Positions 33,220 to 41,809 of a DNA stretch of 64,000 bases are shown piece after piece. Numbering within the stretch: the first letter of the stretch is position 1; each line of letters starts with the position of its first letter. The stretch lies in contig CAKTOW010000001.1 in NCBI GenBank assembly GCA_934590325.1, positions 186,001-250,000 on the forward strand, given 5' to 3'. The stretch comes from an uncultured Oscillospiraceae bacterium (lineage in GTDB: Bacteria > Bacillota > Clostridia > Oscillospirales > Oscillospiraceae). Below the pieces are notes generated by a model. That model searched no databases. It was given only the letters and a program-made list of their open reading frames with translations, and was not told the origin of the DNA. A program made the translations under genes and the position numbers.

Positions 33220-34956
33220 ATGGACATTCACGACATTCGCCAGCAGCTGCGGACAAAAAGCATATATGACATTCCCCTGCGGGTGACGTACTACGCCCGT
33301 GTGTCCTCCGAGTCTGACGAGCAGCTGAACTCGCTGGGCAATCAGATCCAATACTATGAGGATTTCATCCGCCGGAACGCCGCATGGACGTTCGTCCCCG
33401 GCTACATTGACGAGGGCTTGTCCGGCATCTCCACCAAGCACCGGGAGAACTTCAACCGCATGGTAGATGACGCGGCGGAGGATAATTTTGACCTGATCAT
33501 CACCAAGGAGATCTCCCGCTTTGCCCGCAACACGCTGGACTCTATCCAGTTCACGCGGCAGCTCCTTGGCTACGGTGTGGGCGTGTTCTTCCAGAACGAC
33601 AACATCAACACCTTCGATGAGGACTCCGAGCTGCGGCTGTCCATCATGTCTTCCATTGCCCAGGACGAGCTGCGCAAGCTTAGCAGCCGCGTAAAATTTG
33701 GCCATCAACAGGCCATCAAGAATAACGTGGTGCTGGGAAACAGCCGCATTTTCGGCTATCGTAAGGAAGACCGCAGACTGGTCATTGACGAGGGACAGGC
33801 GCCTATGGTGCAAGAGCTGTTCGAGCTGTACGCCACCGATCAGTACAGCATGAAGCAGATCGAAACCATCTTTTGGGAGAAAGGCTACCGTAACCTCAAC
33901 GGTAAGAAAATCGCCCATACCACCATGTCCGGCATGATCTCCAACCCCAAATACAAGGGGTACTATGTGGGCAACAAGGTCAAGGTGGTGGACATGTTCA
34001 CCAAAAAGCAGAAATTCCTCCCACCGGAGGAATGGGTGATGTTCAAGGACGAGACGGGTGAGATCGTGCCCGCCATCGTCTCCGAGGCGCTGTGGGAACA
34101 GGCCAATGCAGTTCTGCGCCGCCGCAGCGATGACGTAAAGAACCGGCAAGGCGTCTGCAACCACGCCAATCTGCTGACCGGAAAGCTCTACTGCACCCGC
34201 TGCGGCACCGCCTACTACCGCCGGGAGTCTCAGGACAAGCATGGCCATAAAAACAGCAAATGGGTCTGCTCCGGCAAGATCAAAAACGGCGCAGACTCCT
34301 GTGCCTCCTTCCCCGTCTATGAGGACGAGATCAAACCCCTGCTGCTGGATGTGTTCCGCGATACGGAGGCCAGCGCAGAGGCGCTGATCGAAGAATATGT
34401 AGAATTATATAAATCTCTGAACCGTGGCGGTAAGCTGGATAAGCAGATCGCCTCGCTGCAAAAACAGCTGGAAACCGTGGAGCAGAAGCGCATGAAGCTG
34501 CTGACCTATAACGCCCAGGGGAAACTGGATGATGCAGATTTTCTCGCTATGAACAAAAAATGCTCCGCTGAGGCAAAGGAACTGCAAACGCAGTTGGCAG
34601 AGGCGCTTACACAGCAGGAATCCACCGGCAGCCTAAAGCAGCAGCTGGATACGATTCGCACCGTCCTGCGTAACGCCCAAAAGGATGCCGCCAAGGGTGT
34701 GATAACCAAGGAATTTGTCACCCGCTATATCGACAAGATCTTTGCCACGCCGGAGGAGGACGGCTCTCTGCGGCTGGACATCAAGATTTTCACCGGTGAG
34801 AGCTGTGAAAAGCACCTGCAAAGCCTGCGGCGTCAGGCAGCGGCGCAAGCTGTTGTACCGCAATCAGTTGCGGCGTTTTCACCGGCTGGTGATCCCGAAG
34901 TTTCTACGGGTCACACGGTCAAGAAGATGATCGAGTCCTACGAGAAGAACCTGTAA
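33220..34956 (+). CDS. Large serine recombinase of the SASP element
   Basis: The 578-residue protein has the resolvase domain with catalytic Ser29 in YARVSS, ISRFARN and NDNI motifs, a recombinase domain (NPKYKGYYVGNK), a zinc ribbon (CTRC ... VCSG ... DSC), and a coiled coil (about residues 405-480). It is clearly related to the recombinase at 7408. Its last 13 codons are SASP codons in the SASP frame (VKKMIESYEKNL), so the enzyme borrows its C-terminus from the host gene. After excision the circle would give a different tail (VKNVCPIRT..., about 37 residues). TTGGAGG precedes ATG 33220. Confidence 0.93.
   Translation: MDIHDIRQQLRTKSIYDIPLRVTYYARVSSESDEQLNSLGNQIQYYEDFIRRNAAWTFVPGYIDEGLSGISTKHRENFNRMVDDAAEDNFDLIITKEISRFARNTLDSIQFTRQLLGYGVGVFFQNDNINTFDEDSELRLSIMSSIAQDELRKLSSRVKFGHQQAIKNNVVLGNSRIFGYRKEDRRLVIDEGQAPMVQELFELYATDQYSMKQIETIFWEKGYRNLNGKKIAHTTMSGMISNPKYKGYYVGNKVKVVDMFTKKQKFLPPEEWVMFKDETGEIVPAIVSEALWEQANAVLRRRSDDVKNRQGVCNHANLLTGKLYCTRCGTAYYRRESQDKHGHKNSKWVCSGKIKNGADSCASFPVYEDEIKPLLLDVFRDTEASAEALIEEYVELYKSLNRGGKLDKQIASLQKQLETVEQKRMKLLTYNAQGKLDDADFLAMNKKCSAEAKELQTQLAEALTQQESTGSLKQQLDTIRTVLRNAQKDAAKGVITKEFVTRYIDKIFATPEEDGSLRLDIKIFTGESCEKHLQSLRRQAAAQAVVPQSVAAFSPAGDPEVSTGHTVKKMIESYEKNL
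34917..34925 (+). repeat. Right attachment repeat of the SASP element
   Basis: GGTCAAGAA is identical to 30714-30722. It is followed by the SASP C-terminal codons. Confidence 0.88.
34918..34956 (+). CDS. SASP gene, 3' part (interrupted)
   Basis: GTC AAG AAG ATG ATC GAG codes for VKKMIESYEKNL and a stop, the conserved end of alpha/beta-type SASPs. A strong terminator follows, as expected for a short spore gene. Confidence 0.88.
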   Translation, partial: VKKMIESYEKNL

Positions 34957-34973
34957 ACGGCCCTTCCCGCACG

Positions 34974-35005
34974 AAAAAAGAACCGCCTTCGGGCGGTTCT
35001 TTTTT
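34974..35005. terminator. Terminator of the SASP gene
   Basis: AAAAAAGAACCGCC pairs with GGCGGTTCTTTTTT. Confidence 0.9.
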
Positions 35006-35011
35006 ACGTTC

Positions 35012-36346
35012 TCACAAGGTGACCTCCGTGCCGTCGCCCACCTCGATGCGGTAGCTGCCGGGGTTTGCCACGTCCACGTCGTTGCCCCTGAACCGGCAGT
35101 CCTCCAGCACCGCATACGCCCGCGGCGGCATGCACAGCAGCTCCAGCGCCGTGCCGTTGCTCATAAAGTCGATGCGCCGTATAGTGTACGTGTACGAACT
35201 GCTGTAGGCGGAGTCGTACCGCGCACCCACATCGTTGCCGCCCACATATCCCTCGTAGAGATAGACCCAGCCGCCGCTGACGGCCAGCGTGCCCACCTCC
35301 CAGCCCGTTACCCGGCAGTTCTCCAGATACGTGGGCGCTCTGGCGGTCACGCCGGTTCCGCTTCCGTCTCCCTCGAAGCTGACCTCCGAAAAGCGGACGT
35401 AGGCGTGGCACCGCTCCGTGTCGCTCAGGGGCGTCACCGTCACCGGCGCGGCAAACACAGTGCCGGTCCCCCTCAGCGTCACGGCGCAGCCCACCGTTAT
35501 GGGCCGGTCATACGTCACCCTCGGCAGCTCCACGGTGATGGCCGTGTCGGCGTCATACTCCTGTGCCAGCCGGTCCAGTAGCGCCTGCAGCTCCTGCGCC
35601 GTGTCCAGCGGCGCGTCCTGTTGGCCGAAGTACAGCGTCGTCTGCTCCTCGAACTCCACGGTCATGGTCAGCTGTATCTCGTCGCCGTTTTTCATGTACA
35701 GCGTCCATACCACCTCATTGTGGGTGCAGGTGGTGTCCGCCCGCAGCCGCCGGTACAGCAGCGCCGGGGAATTCTCCGCCTCCACCTGCGCCTCCCGCAG
35801 CGTCACCCGTCCCACGCCTTCCGGCGCGTTGACGGTCACATTCCAGCTGTCCAACAGCGCGGCGAAATCCTCCGCTGCGTAGTCCTGGGTCACGGCGTCC
35901 TCCGCTATGACGGTGGCCGGGCAGTCCACACTGGCGCCGTCGTTGGCGGGGATCAGCTCGGAGTGATAACCCACCGGCTCGGTACTCCCCTGCGGCGCGG
36001 GCGTCCTGGCCGTAAACAGATGATATTCCCGTCCGTCCGCGCCGGTGTAGTAGGTCTGGCACGCCGCCGTATAGGCATCCATGACCGGGTCGGCCGCAAG
36101 GACCGGATCGGCCGTGCCGTCCGGGCGTTGCGGCTCCGTTTCGGCGGTCGGCCACAGCCAGGCCGCCAGCCCGGCGGCAAGTGCCGCGGCGAACCCCACC
36201 GCCAGCAGGCGCAGGCGGCGCTTCCCGGTGTGCGGCATGACCACGGCGCGGCGCTCCGCCAGTGTGGCGGTACAGCGGGGGCAGAAGGACGCCTCCCGCG
36301 GCAGTTCAGCGCCGCAGCGGGGGCATTTTTTCACATTGTCCGCCAT
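35012..36346 (-). CDS. Zinc-ribbon membrane protein with beta-helix ectodomain
   Basis: The 444-residue protein starts with a zinc ribbon (CPRCGAELP, FCPRC), has one transmembrane helix (LLAVGFAAALAAGLAAWLW) and a long extracellular part. The last third has repeats like right-handed beta-helix proteins (CAVTLRGTGTVFAAPVTV, YLENCRVTGWEVGTLAVSGG). It begins 3 bp after the kinase gene, so the two are a unit, perhaps with this protein as kinase substrate or sensor. Confidence 0.7.
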   Translation of the reverse strand: MADNVKKCPRCGAELPREASFCPRCTATLAERRAVVMPHTGKRRLRLLAVGFAAALAAGLAAWLWPTAETEPQRPDGTADPVLAADPVMDAYTAACQTYYTGADGREYHLFTARTPAPQGSTEPVGYHSELIPANDGASVDCPATVIAEDAVTQDYAAEDFAALLDSWNVTVNAPEGVGRVTLREAQVEAENSPALLYRRLRADTTCTHNEVVWTLYMKNGDEIQLTMTVEFEEQTTLYFGQQDAPLDTAQELQALLDRLAQEYDADTAITVELPRVTYDRPITVGCAVTLRGTGTVFAAPVTVTPLSDTERCHAYVRFSEVSFEGDGSGTGVTARAPTYLENCRVTGWEVGTLAVSGGWVYLYEGYVGGNDVGARYDSAYSSSYTYTIRRIDFMSNGTALELLCMPPRAYAVLEDCRFRGNDVDVANPGSYRIEVGDGTEVTL

Positions 36347-36349
36347 GTA

Positions 36350-37048
36350 TCAGAGCACCTCCCGCAGCTCCCGCACGGAGCGATATCTCTGGTCCGGGTT
36401 GGTCATGGTGCAGCGCTGCACCACGCGGCCGGCGTGGCCGCCGGCCAGCTGTTTAGAGGGATGCCGCCCGGTGAGCATGATGTTCAGCAGCACGCCCAGG
36501 GAGTAAATGTCAGCGCGGCCGTCGGTCTGGGACAGGCCGAACTGCTCCGGCGCGGCGTAGCCTGTGGTGCCCAGCACCACCGTGTCCGCCGTGCCGTCGG
36601 GCTTGACCATGCGGCTGGCGTCGAAGTCGATGAGTACCGCCTGGTTGCCCCGCAGGATAACGTTGCTGTCCTTCACATCCCGGTGCACGGCGCCCATGGA
36701 ATGCAGCACCCACAGCGCGGCGCACAGGTCCTCCGTGACACGGCGTGCCTCCGGCCAGGAGAGCACGCCGCCCTCCAGCAGGAACGTCAGCGTGTCCCCC
36801 TGGATATACTCCTCCAGCACGGCTACCTGGCCGTCCTTCTCGGCCACCTCCTCGATGCGCGGCAGATACGGACAGTCCACAGTCAGTAGTTTACGGTAGA
36901 CCTCCGCGCTGCCGGCGAAGCGGCGGAATATATAGCGCTTACCGGTCTCGCGGTGGCGCAGCAGCGTGACGCTGCCCCGGTCGCCCCGCTTCAGCAAACG
37001 CACCTCGTCGAAATATGTCTCTATGTCTCGCAGAAAAGTATCGTACAC
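36350..37048 (-). CDS. Small Hanks-type Ser/Thr protein kinase, atypical active site
   Basis: The 232-residue protein is a bare kinase domain with HRDVKDSN (catalytic loop), TTGYAAPEQ and DIYSLGVLLN. The usual DFG is DFD, the glycine-rich loop is reduced (LLKRGDRGSVTLLR), and the ATP-binding Lys of the VAIK motif appears as Arg (YIFRRF). It has no transmembrane or PASTA segment. GTG 37048 follows GGGGAG and is preferred to a start 18 codons upstream. It may be an active variant or a pseudokinase. Confidence 0.8.
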   Translation of the reverse strand: MYDTFLRDIETYFDEVRLLKRGDRGSVTLLRHRETGKRYIFRRFAGSAEVYRKLLTVDCPYLPRIEEVAEKDGQVAVLEEYIQGDTLTFLLEGGVLSWPEARRVTEDLCAALWVLHSMGAVHRDVKDSNVILRGNQAVLIDFDASRMVKPDGTADTVVLGTTGYAAPEQFGLSQTDGRADIYSLGVLLNIMLTGRHPSKQLAGGHAGRVVQRCTMTNPDQRYRSVRELREVL

Positions 37049-37174
37049 GGAAACGCTCCCCTTTGTTCCCACAGTTTTTTCCAAAAGGTATGCAGCCAGC
37101 ATATTGTTTTTTGATTCGTGATTCTTTATTATAATATATGAATTTGTATACTATGTAAAGGCAGTATTTGGATA

Positions 37175-37600
37175 ATGAGTGAGAAAAACACCGACATGCT
37201 CCAGCAGGAACTGATGAGCACCAACAACCTGGACCGTTTCCTTTCGGAAAACGATGCCAACTTCCGGGACATACCGCTGCAGGAGGCGCTGCAGCGCATT
37301 TTTGACGAAAAAGGGATGTCCAAGGCCATGTTGGCCAAGTGCTCCGGCATCAGCGAGGTGTACCTGCACCAGCTGTTCTCCGGGCGGCGCTTCCCCTCCC
37401 GCAGCCGCCTGCTGTGCGTATGCTTCGGGCTGGGCGCCTCCGTGGAGGAGACCCAGGCACTGCTGCAGCAGGCGCGGTACGCGCCGCTGTACTCCCGGGA
37501 CCGCCGGGATGCCATCATCATCTTCGGTCTGAGCCACGGTATGGACCTGTTCCAGGTCAACGACAAGCTATTCGCCGAGAACCTGGACACCCTGTGCTGA
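37175..37600 (+). CDS. Helix-turn-helix regulator (XRE-like)
   Basis: The 141-residue protein has a central helix-turn-helix (ALQRIFDEKGMSKAMLAKCS, GISEVYLHQLFSGRRFPSR) and a C-terminal helical part (RDAIIIFGLSHGMDLFQVND). It is divergent from the kinase operon and may control it or act with it. The binding site in front of ATG is weak. Confidence 0.75.
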   Translation: MSEKNTDMLQQELMSTNNLDRFLSENDANFRDIPLQEALQRIFDEKGMSKAMLAKCSGISEVYLHQLFSGRRFPSRSRLLCVCFGLGASVEETQALLQQARYAPLYSRDRRDAIIIFGLSHGMDLFQVNDKLFAENLDTLC

Positions 37601-37645
37601 GGAGCCATACATCACAGAACATGACCTGCACGGCAGGGGGAATAC

Positions 37646-37686
37646 GACATGAGAGCGGCGGCACGATGTGCCGCCGCTCTCATGTC
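37646..37686. terminator. Perfect 19-bp hairpin between convergent genes
   Basis: The arms 37646-37664 and 37668-37686 are exactly complementary. The right arm includes the stop codon of the next gene. Confidence 0.7.
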
Positions 37687-38117
37687 GGTATATGGCCCTC
37701 CCCCAGCAGCCAGGCGCCGGCGGTCAACAGCAGCGCCTCCGGCGGCAGGCGCTGCCAGCGAAGGGGCAGTGGTATGTCCTGGGGCTCGATCACGGCGCCG
37801 CCCGCGGCGGCCAGCCGCCGCTGGACGCACAGCACCGGCGGGGCCCACAGGCTGGACAGCGTCAGGCTGCAGCGGCGGGACAGGCCGCAGTCCACCACCT
37901 GCCTGGCACGCAGTGCCCCGCCAGCGGCCTCCTGTGGCAGCAGCACCGTGCGGCACAGAGGCAGGCGCCCCGCCTCCGCCAGCCGCGCCGCGCCCTGCGC
38001 GTCCAGCACCAGCAGCTCCCAGCAGCGGGAGAACAGCTCGTCCTCTCCCACCGACGCCATCGACGGCGGCAGCCACCGTGCCCACGCCGCGCCGCCGAAA
38101 AATGCGTTGTCGCCCAT
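37680..38117 (-). CDS. Hypothetical protein
   Basis: ATG 38117 follows GGGAGGTGAG. The 145-residue product (MGDNAFFGGAAWARWLPPSM, CGLSRRCSLTLSSLWAPPVL) has three or more Cys and no family I recognise. Codon usage is like that of neighbouring genes and it has a good binding site, so it is probably real. Confidence 0.55.
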   Translation of the reverse strand: MGDNAFFGGAAWARWLPPSMASVGEDELFSRCWELLVLDAQGAARLAEAGRLPLCRTVLLPQEAAGGALRARQVVDCGLSRRCSLTLSSLWAPPVLCVQRRLAAAGGAVIEPQDIPLPLRWQRLPPEALLLTAGAWLLGEGHIPT

Positions 38118-38243
38118 GCATCTCACCTCCCGGATAGTGTGCGCAGGCCGCGGCAGCTTATGCCGCCGGCGGAATAAATTCCCCTGTTCTTTCCGGAAAA
38201 GTTGTGGTATACTAAGGTGGAATTTTTGAAAGGAGGCCGCGCT

Positions 38244-38804
38244 ATGCCTTTCCGCGCCCATTTACATACGGTGAACCGCCACCGCCGGCTGGTGCGGCAC
38301 TACTGCTTCAAGCTGGGGCTGGTGTGGCAGGGTCTGACCCACGACCTGAGCAAGTACAGCCCCACGGAGTTCTGGCGCGGCGTGAAGTACTACCAGGGCT
38401 GGCGCAGCCCCAACGACCAGGAGCGCCTGGAAAACGGCGTGAGCCTGGCGTGGCTGCACCACAAGGGCCGCAACCGCCACCACTTTGAGTACTGGATCGA
38501 CTACTGCCACCGGGAGGACGGGACCATCTACATAGGCGGGTGCAAGATGCCGAAGAAGTACGTGGCGGAGATGTTCTGCGACCGCATCGCCGCCTGCCGG
38601 GTGTACCAGGGCGCGGACTACACGGACGCCTCCCCCTACGCCTACTATCAGCGCAGCAAGGATCTGCGGCGGACGGACGCCAGCCGCTTCATGCATCCGG
38701 AGACCGCGGCACTGCTGGATCGATGGCTGCTGCTGCTGAAAGAGCAGGGCGAGGAGGCGGCTTTTGCCGCTATACGGCTGGAGCTGGCGGACGACCGCTA
38801 TTGA
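38244..38804 (+). CDS. DUF5662 family protein
   Basis: The 186-residue protein matches the DUF5662 family: HLHTVNRHRRLVRHYCFKLG, LTHDLSKYSPTEFWRGVKYY, WLHHKGRNRHHFEYW, KMPKKYVAEMFCDRIAA and FMHPETAALLDRWL. The conserved His and Asp residues suggest a metal-binding helical protein, but the function is unknown. AGGAGG precedes ATG 38244. Confidence 0.85.
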   Translation: MPFRAHLHTVNRHRRLVRHYCFKLGLVWQGLTHDLSKYSPTEFWRGVKYYQGWRSPNDQERLENGVSLAWLHHKGRNRHHFEYWIDYCHREDGTIYIGGCKMPKKYVAEMFCDRIAACRVYQGADYTDASPYAYYQRSKDLRRTDASRFMHPETAALLDRWLLLLKEQGEEAAFAAIRLELADDRY

Positions 38805-38915
38805 CCGGCGTCTTTGTTAAGATAAAAACAAGCGGTTTTTGCAGTTTTTCCTTGCTTTCCCACACTTTTTGATATACAATGTTTTGGTACATTTTGATGT
38901 GAGGTTGTCAACAAC

Positions 38916-39803
38916 ATGACCCATCCCTACAAAACGCGGGAGGGCGGCGCCACAGTGACGGTCTTTGTCCCCTACGACTGTCAGAACAATTGCCCCTTCT
39001 GCATCAACAAAAAAGAATATGCCGACTGCTCCGGGTTCTCCCTGGAGAAGATACTGGAGAGCATCCGGGTGATGGACAGCATCACGCCGCGGTGCGATTT
39101 CGTGTTTACCGGCGGTGAGCCGCTGGCCGACCTGGACGCCCTGCAGAGGATGCTGGACGCCATCCCCGCCACCCACAAGGTCTATATCAACACCACCTTC
39201 CCCTCCCAGGCTACCACCACCTTTGACGAGATGCTGGCCTTTACGGAGCGGAACAAGGACAAGATCACCTGCATGAACATCTCCCGCCACCTGCAGCACT
39301 ACGTGGAGGAGAGCCCCGACGAGATCCTGGGGAAGATCGCCTGCCCCACCCGCATCAACTGCGTGCTGTACAGGAACTATCCCGCGGCGAAGCTGGTGGA
39401 CTATGTGGAGCGCTTCCTGCCCTACCGCATCCCCATCCAGTTCCGGTATGACTATACCGAGACCACGCCGGAGAACCTGTACGAGGAGGACAACGACAAG
39501 ATCCTGCAGGACCTGAAGCGCCTGTTCACCTACAAGGGGCTGGACGGCTGCCGTATGCGCAACGGGTTCCACTTCGAGTACAAGGGCCTGCACATGACGT
39601 ACCACAAGACGCTGCCCTACTCCACCATCGTGGAAAAGGGCGATGACGGCGTGACCTACGACATCCTGTATGACATCCTCATCAAGCAGAACGGCGAGAT
39701 ACACAGCGACTGGACCGGCGTAAAGATGGACATAGACGCCTACCGCAAGGTGGTATTCGAGCCCTACGACCTGAAGGTGCTGAACGGGACCATCGATTTT
39801 TGA
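38916..39803 (+). CDS. Radical SAM protein
   Basis: The cluster motif CQNNCPFC (CX3CX2C) and FTGGEPL are present. The 295-residue protein lacks C-terminal SPASM or auxiliary cluster cysteines. It cleaves S-adenosylmethionine to start radical chemistry on an unknown substrate. It stands alone with no peptide precursor nearby. Confidence 0.8.
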   Translation: MTHPYKTREGGATVTVFVPYDCQNNCPFCINKKEYADCSGFSLEKILESIRVMDSITPRCDFVFTGGEPLADLDALQRMLDAIPATHKVYINTTFPSQATTTFDEMLAFTERNKDKITCMNISRHLQHYVEESPDEILGKIACPTRINCVLYRNYPAAKLVDYVERFLPYRIPIQFRYDYTETTPENLYEEDNDKILQDLKRLFTYKGLDGCRMRNGFHFEYKGLHMTYHKTLPYSTIVEKGDDGVTYDILYDILIKQNGEIHSDWTGVKMDIDAYRKVVFEPYDLKVLNGTIDF

Positions 39804-39816
39804 TAACGCGAGACTG

Positions 39817-39843
39817 AGAGACCGCTTTGCGGTCTCTTTTTTT
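39817..39843 (+). terminator. Terminator of the radical SAM gene
   Basis: AGAGACCGC pairs with GCGGTCTCT, followed by TTTTTT. Confidence 0.85.
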
Positions 39844-40039
39844 CGGAACCTGCGGCGGCTCCGTTCCGTCATAGTGTTTGGACGGCGCCGCGGGGCGGAC
39901 AGTCTTGGCGGAAAATAAATGGCTTGTTTGCATTTACCCCCTTTTACTTCTCCGCCGTTTGTATTATAATGATGTATTACACCGGCCAGTGAAGTGCCGG
40001 CGGGCAAAACAGTATTGAATGAAAATGAGGAGCAATTCT

Positions 40040-40498
40040 ATGAAACGTATTATCGCACTGCTGCTGGCGGCCATGACCGCCCTCTCTTTGGTCGCCTGCG
40101 GCGACAAGACCTCCGCCACCGTGGACGCGGCCGGGCTGAGCAAGGCGCTGGCGGAGCGCGTGCAGTTCGACGACACCATGACCGCCGTCAGCGCCGACGA
40201 CCTGGGGTTCTATCTGGAGCTGCCGGTCAAGTGCGAGGTGGGCGCCTATATGTCCTCCGGCGCCACCGCCGAGGAGATCTTCGTGGTCCAGTGCTACGAC
40301 AAGACCGACGCCGCCGCGGTGAAGGTGTCCATGCAGTCCTTCCTGGACAGCCAGAAGCAGGAGATGGAGCGCTACAAGCCCGAGGAGGTCGCCCGGCTGG
40401 ATAACGCCATCTTCGCCACCTACGGCACCTGCGTGGTGCTGTGCGTGACCAATGACACCGACACCGCCAACACGGTCATCAAGGAGTACGTGGGATGA
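40040..40498 (+). CDS. DUF4358 lipoprotein
   Basis: The product (152 residues) has a lipoprotein signal (LSLVAC-GDK) and the DUF4358 pattern (AEEIFVVQCYDKTDAAAVKV). GAGGAG precedes ATG 40040. It overlaps the DHHW gene by 4 bp and belongs to the acylation cassette. Such lipoproteins often accompany MBOAT/DHHW genes, with unknown role. Confidence 0.82.
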   Translation: MKRIIALLLAAMTALSLVACGDKTSATVDAAGLSKALAERVQFDDTMTAVSADDLGFYLELPVKCEVGAYMSSGATAEEIFVVQCYDKTDAAAVKVSMQSFLDSQKQEMERYKPEEVARLDNAIFATYGTCVVLCVTNDTDTANTVIKEYVG

Positions 40499-41736
40499 GT
40501 CCGCGCTATGAACGGCGGCAGAGGAGCGGAGGCGGCGCCATACTGCTGCTGATCGCCGCGGCGGCGCTGGTGGTGGCCGTGCTGGCCATCTTCACCGACG
40601 TGTTCAGCGGCAAAAAGGCCCCGGACAAGACCCCGGACGACGCGGTGGTCACCCAGCCCAACGACGGACAGAGTACCGGTGACGGCGACACCACCGGAGA
40701 CACCGCCGGCGACACCTCCGCCGACCCGGACAACACCGGCAGCGGGGACGGCCGGGGCGACACCACCCCCGTCACCCCCAACAAGCCCGTGACCACCACG
40801 AAGCCGGCCAACTCCAACGTCATCACCACCGATGCAACGCCCTACCAGTCCGGCGGCGTGTATGTGGTGGGCGACGCGGGCTACGAGATGTACAGCTATG
40901 TGGCCGGCATCGCGGAGAAGTATCAGACCGTGGTCAACAGCATGGCGGACACCCTGAAGGGCGTGTCCAACGTGTACGTGATGGCCATTCCCCTGTCCAG
41001 CGGCATCACCCTGCCCGACGCGCTGTACAGTGAGATACCCGGCAGCGACCAGCAGCAGGCGGAGAAGGATATTTTGGCAGGAATGGGGCAGAATGTAAAA
41101 ACGGTCCCCCTGTACGACACGCTGATGAGCCACCGGACGGAGTACGTATATTTCCGCACCGACCACCACTGGACGGCCCTGGGCGCCTACTACGCCTACG
41201 TGCAGTTCTGCAATGTGAAGGGCATCACGCCCCACGCCCTCAGCGACTATGAGGTGACGCAGTTCCCCGGCTATCTGGGCTCCTTCTACAACGACGGCGG
41301 CAAGCCCACCGCCATGGCGGACAACCCGGACGTGGTGAACGCCTATCACCCCGTCAGCTCCACCGCCGCCATGAAGTACGGCAGCAACGAGAACAGCACC
41401 CTCACCGGCGGCAAGGTCATCTATGACGAATCCACCGCCCCGGCCAGCCTGAAATACGGCACCTTCATCATGGGCGACAACCCCTACACCGTCATCGAGA
41501 ATCCCGAGGTCCACAACGGCGAAAGCTGCATCGTAGTGAAGGAGTCCTTCGGCAACGCGCTGGTGCCGTTCCTGGTGGACCACTACGAAACGGTCTACGT
41601 CGTCGACTACCGCTACTACGACGGCAGCGTCAGCGCCCTGGCCAAGGCCAAGGGCGTCACCGACGTACTGTACGCCAACAACCTCTCGGCCATCCGCGCC
41701 AGCGACAAGGTGGGCGCCATGAACCGGGTAAAGTAA
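40495..41736 (+). CDS. DHHW family protein 1 (O-acetyl transfer to glycans)
   Basis: The 413-residue protein has one N-terminal membrane helix, a low-complexity Asp/Thr/Pro linker (about residues 45-110) and an extracellular AlgX/SGNH-like domain with TDHHWTALGAYYAY, and a SFGNALVPFLVDHYETVYVVD end. Proteins of this type accept acyl groups moved across the membrane by MBOAT partners and put them on cell-wall or capsular polymers. Confidence 0.85.
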   Translation: MSPRYERRQRSGGGAILLLIAAAALVVAVLAIFTDVFSGKKAPDKTPDDAVVTQPNDGQSTGDGDTTGDTAGDTSADPDNTGSGDGRGDTTPVTPNKPVTTTKPANSNVITTDATPYQSGGVYVVGDAGYEMYSYVAGIAEKYQTVVNSMADTLKGVSNVYVMAIPLSSGITLPDALYSEIPGSDQQQAEKDILAGMGQNVKTVPLYDTLMSHRTEYVYFRTDHHWTALGAYYAYVQFCNVKGITPHALSDYEVTQFPGYLGSFYNDGGKPTAMADNPDVVNAYHPVSSTAAMKYGSNENSTLTGGKVIYDESTAPASLKYGTFIMGDNPYTVIENPEVHNGESCIVVKESFGNALVPFLVDHYETVYVVDYRYYDGSVSALAKAKGVTDVLYANNLSAIRASDKVGAMNRVK

Positions 41737-41809
41737 TATCTGACTGTCACGAACAGGGCGGGCTTGCCCGCCCTGTTCCCATGAACTTCGACCACAAAGG
41801 AGAACCGCT

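Larger units (their letters stand above)
30715..34917. mobile_element. 4.2 kb serine-recombinase element splitting the SASP gene
   Basis: The ends are marked by the 9-base repeat GGTCAAGAA (30714-30722 and 34917-34925), 4,203 bp apart. When the outside parts are joined, the SASP frame is restored through the repeat. When the element ends are joined, 19-base arms around GTCAAGAA are inverted repeats at 15 of 19 positions (inner arms CACACG/CGTGTG perfect), as expected of a serine-integrase attP. Contents: a pilin-like gene, a decayed reverse-strand cassette and the recombinase. No conjugation or phage genes are present. Confidence 0.88.
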
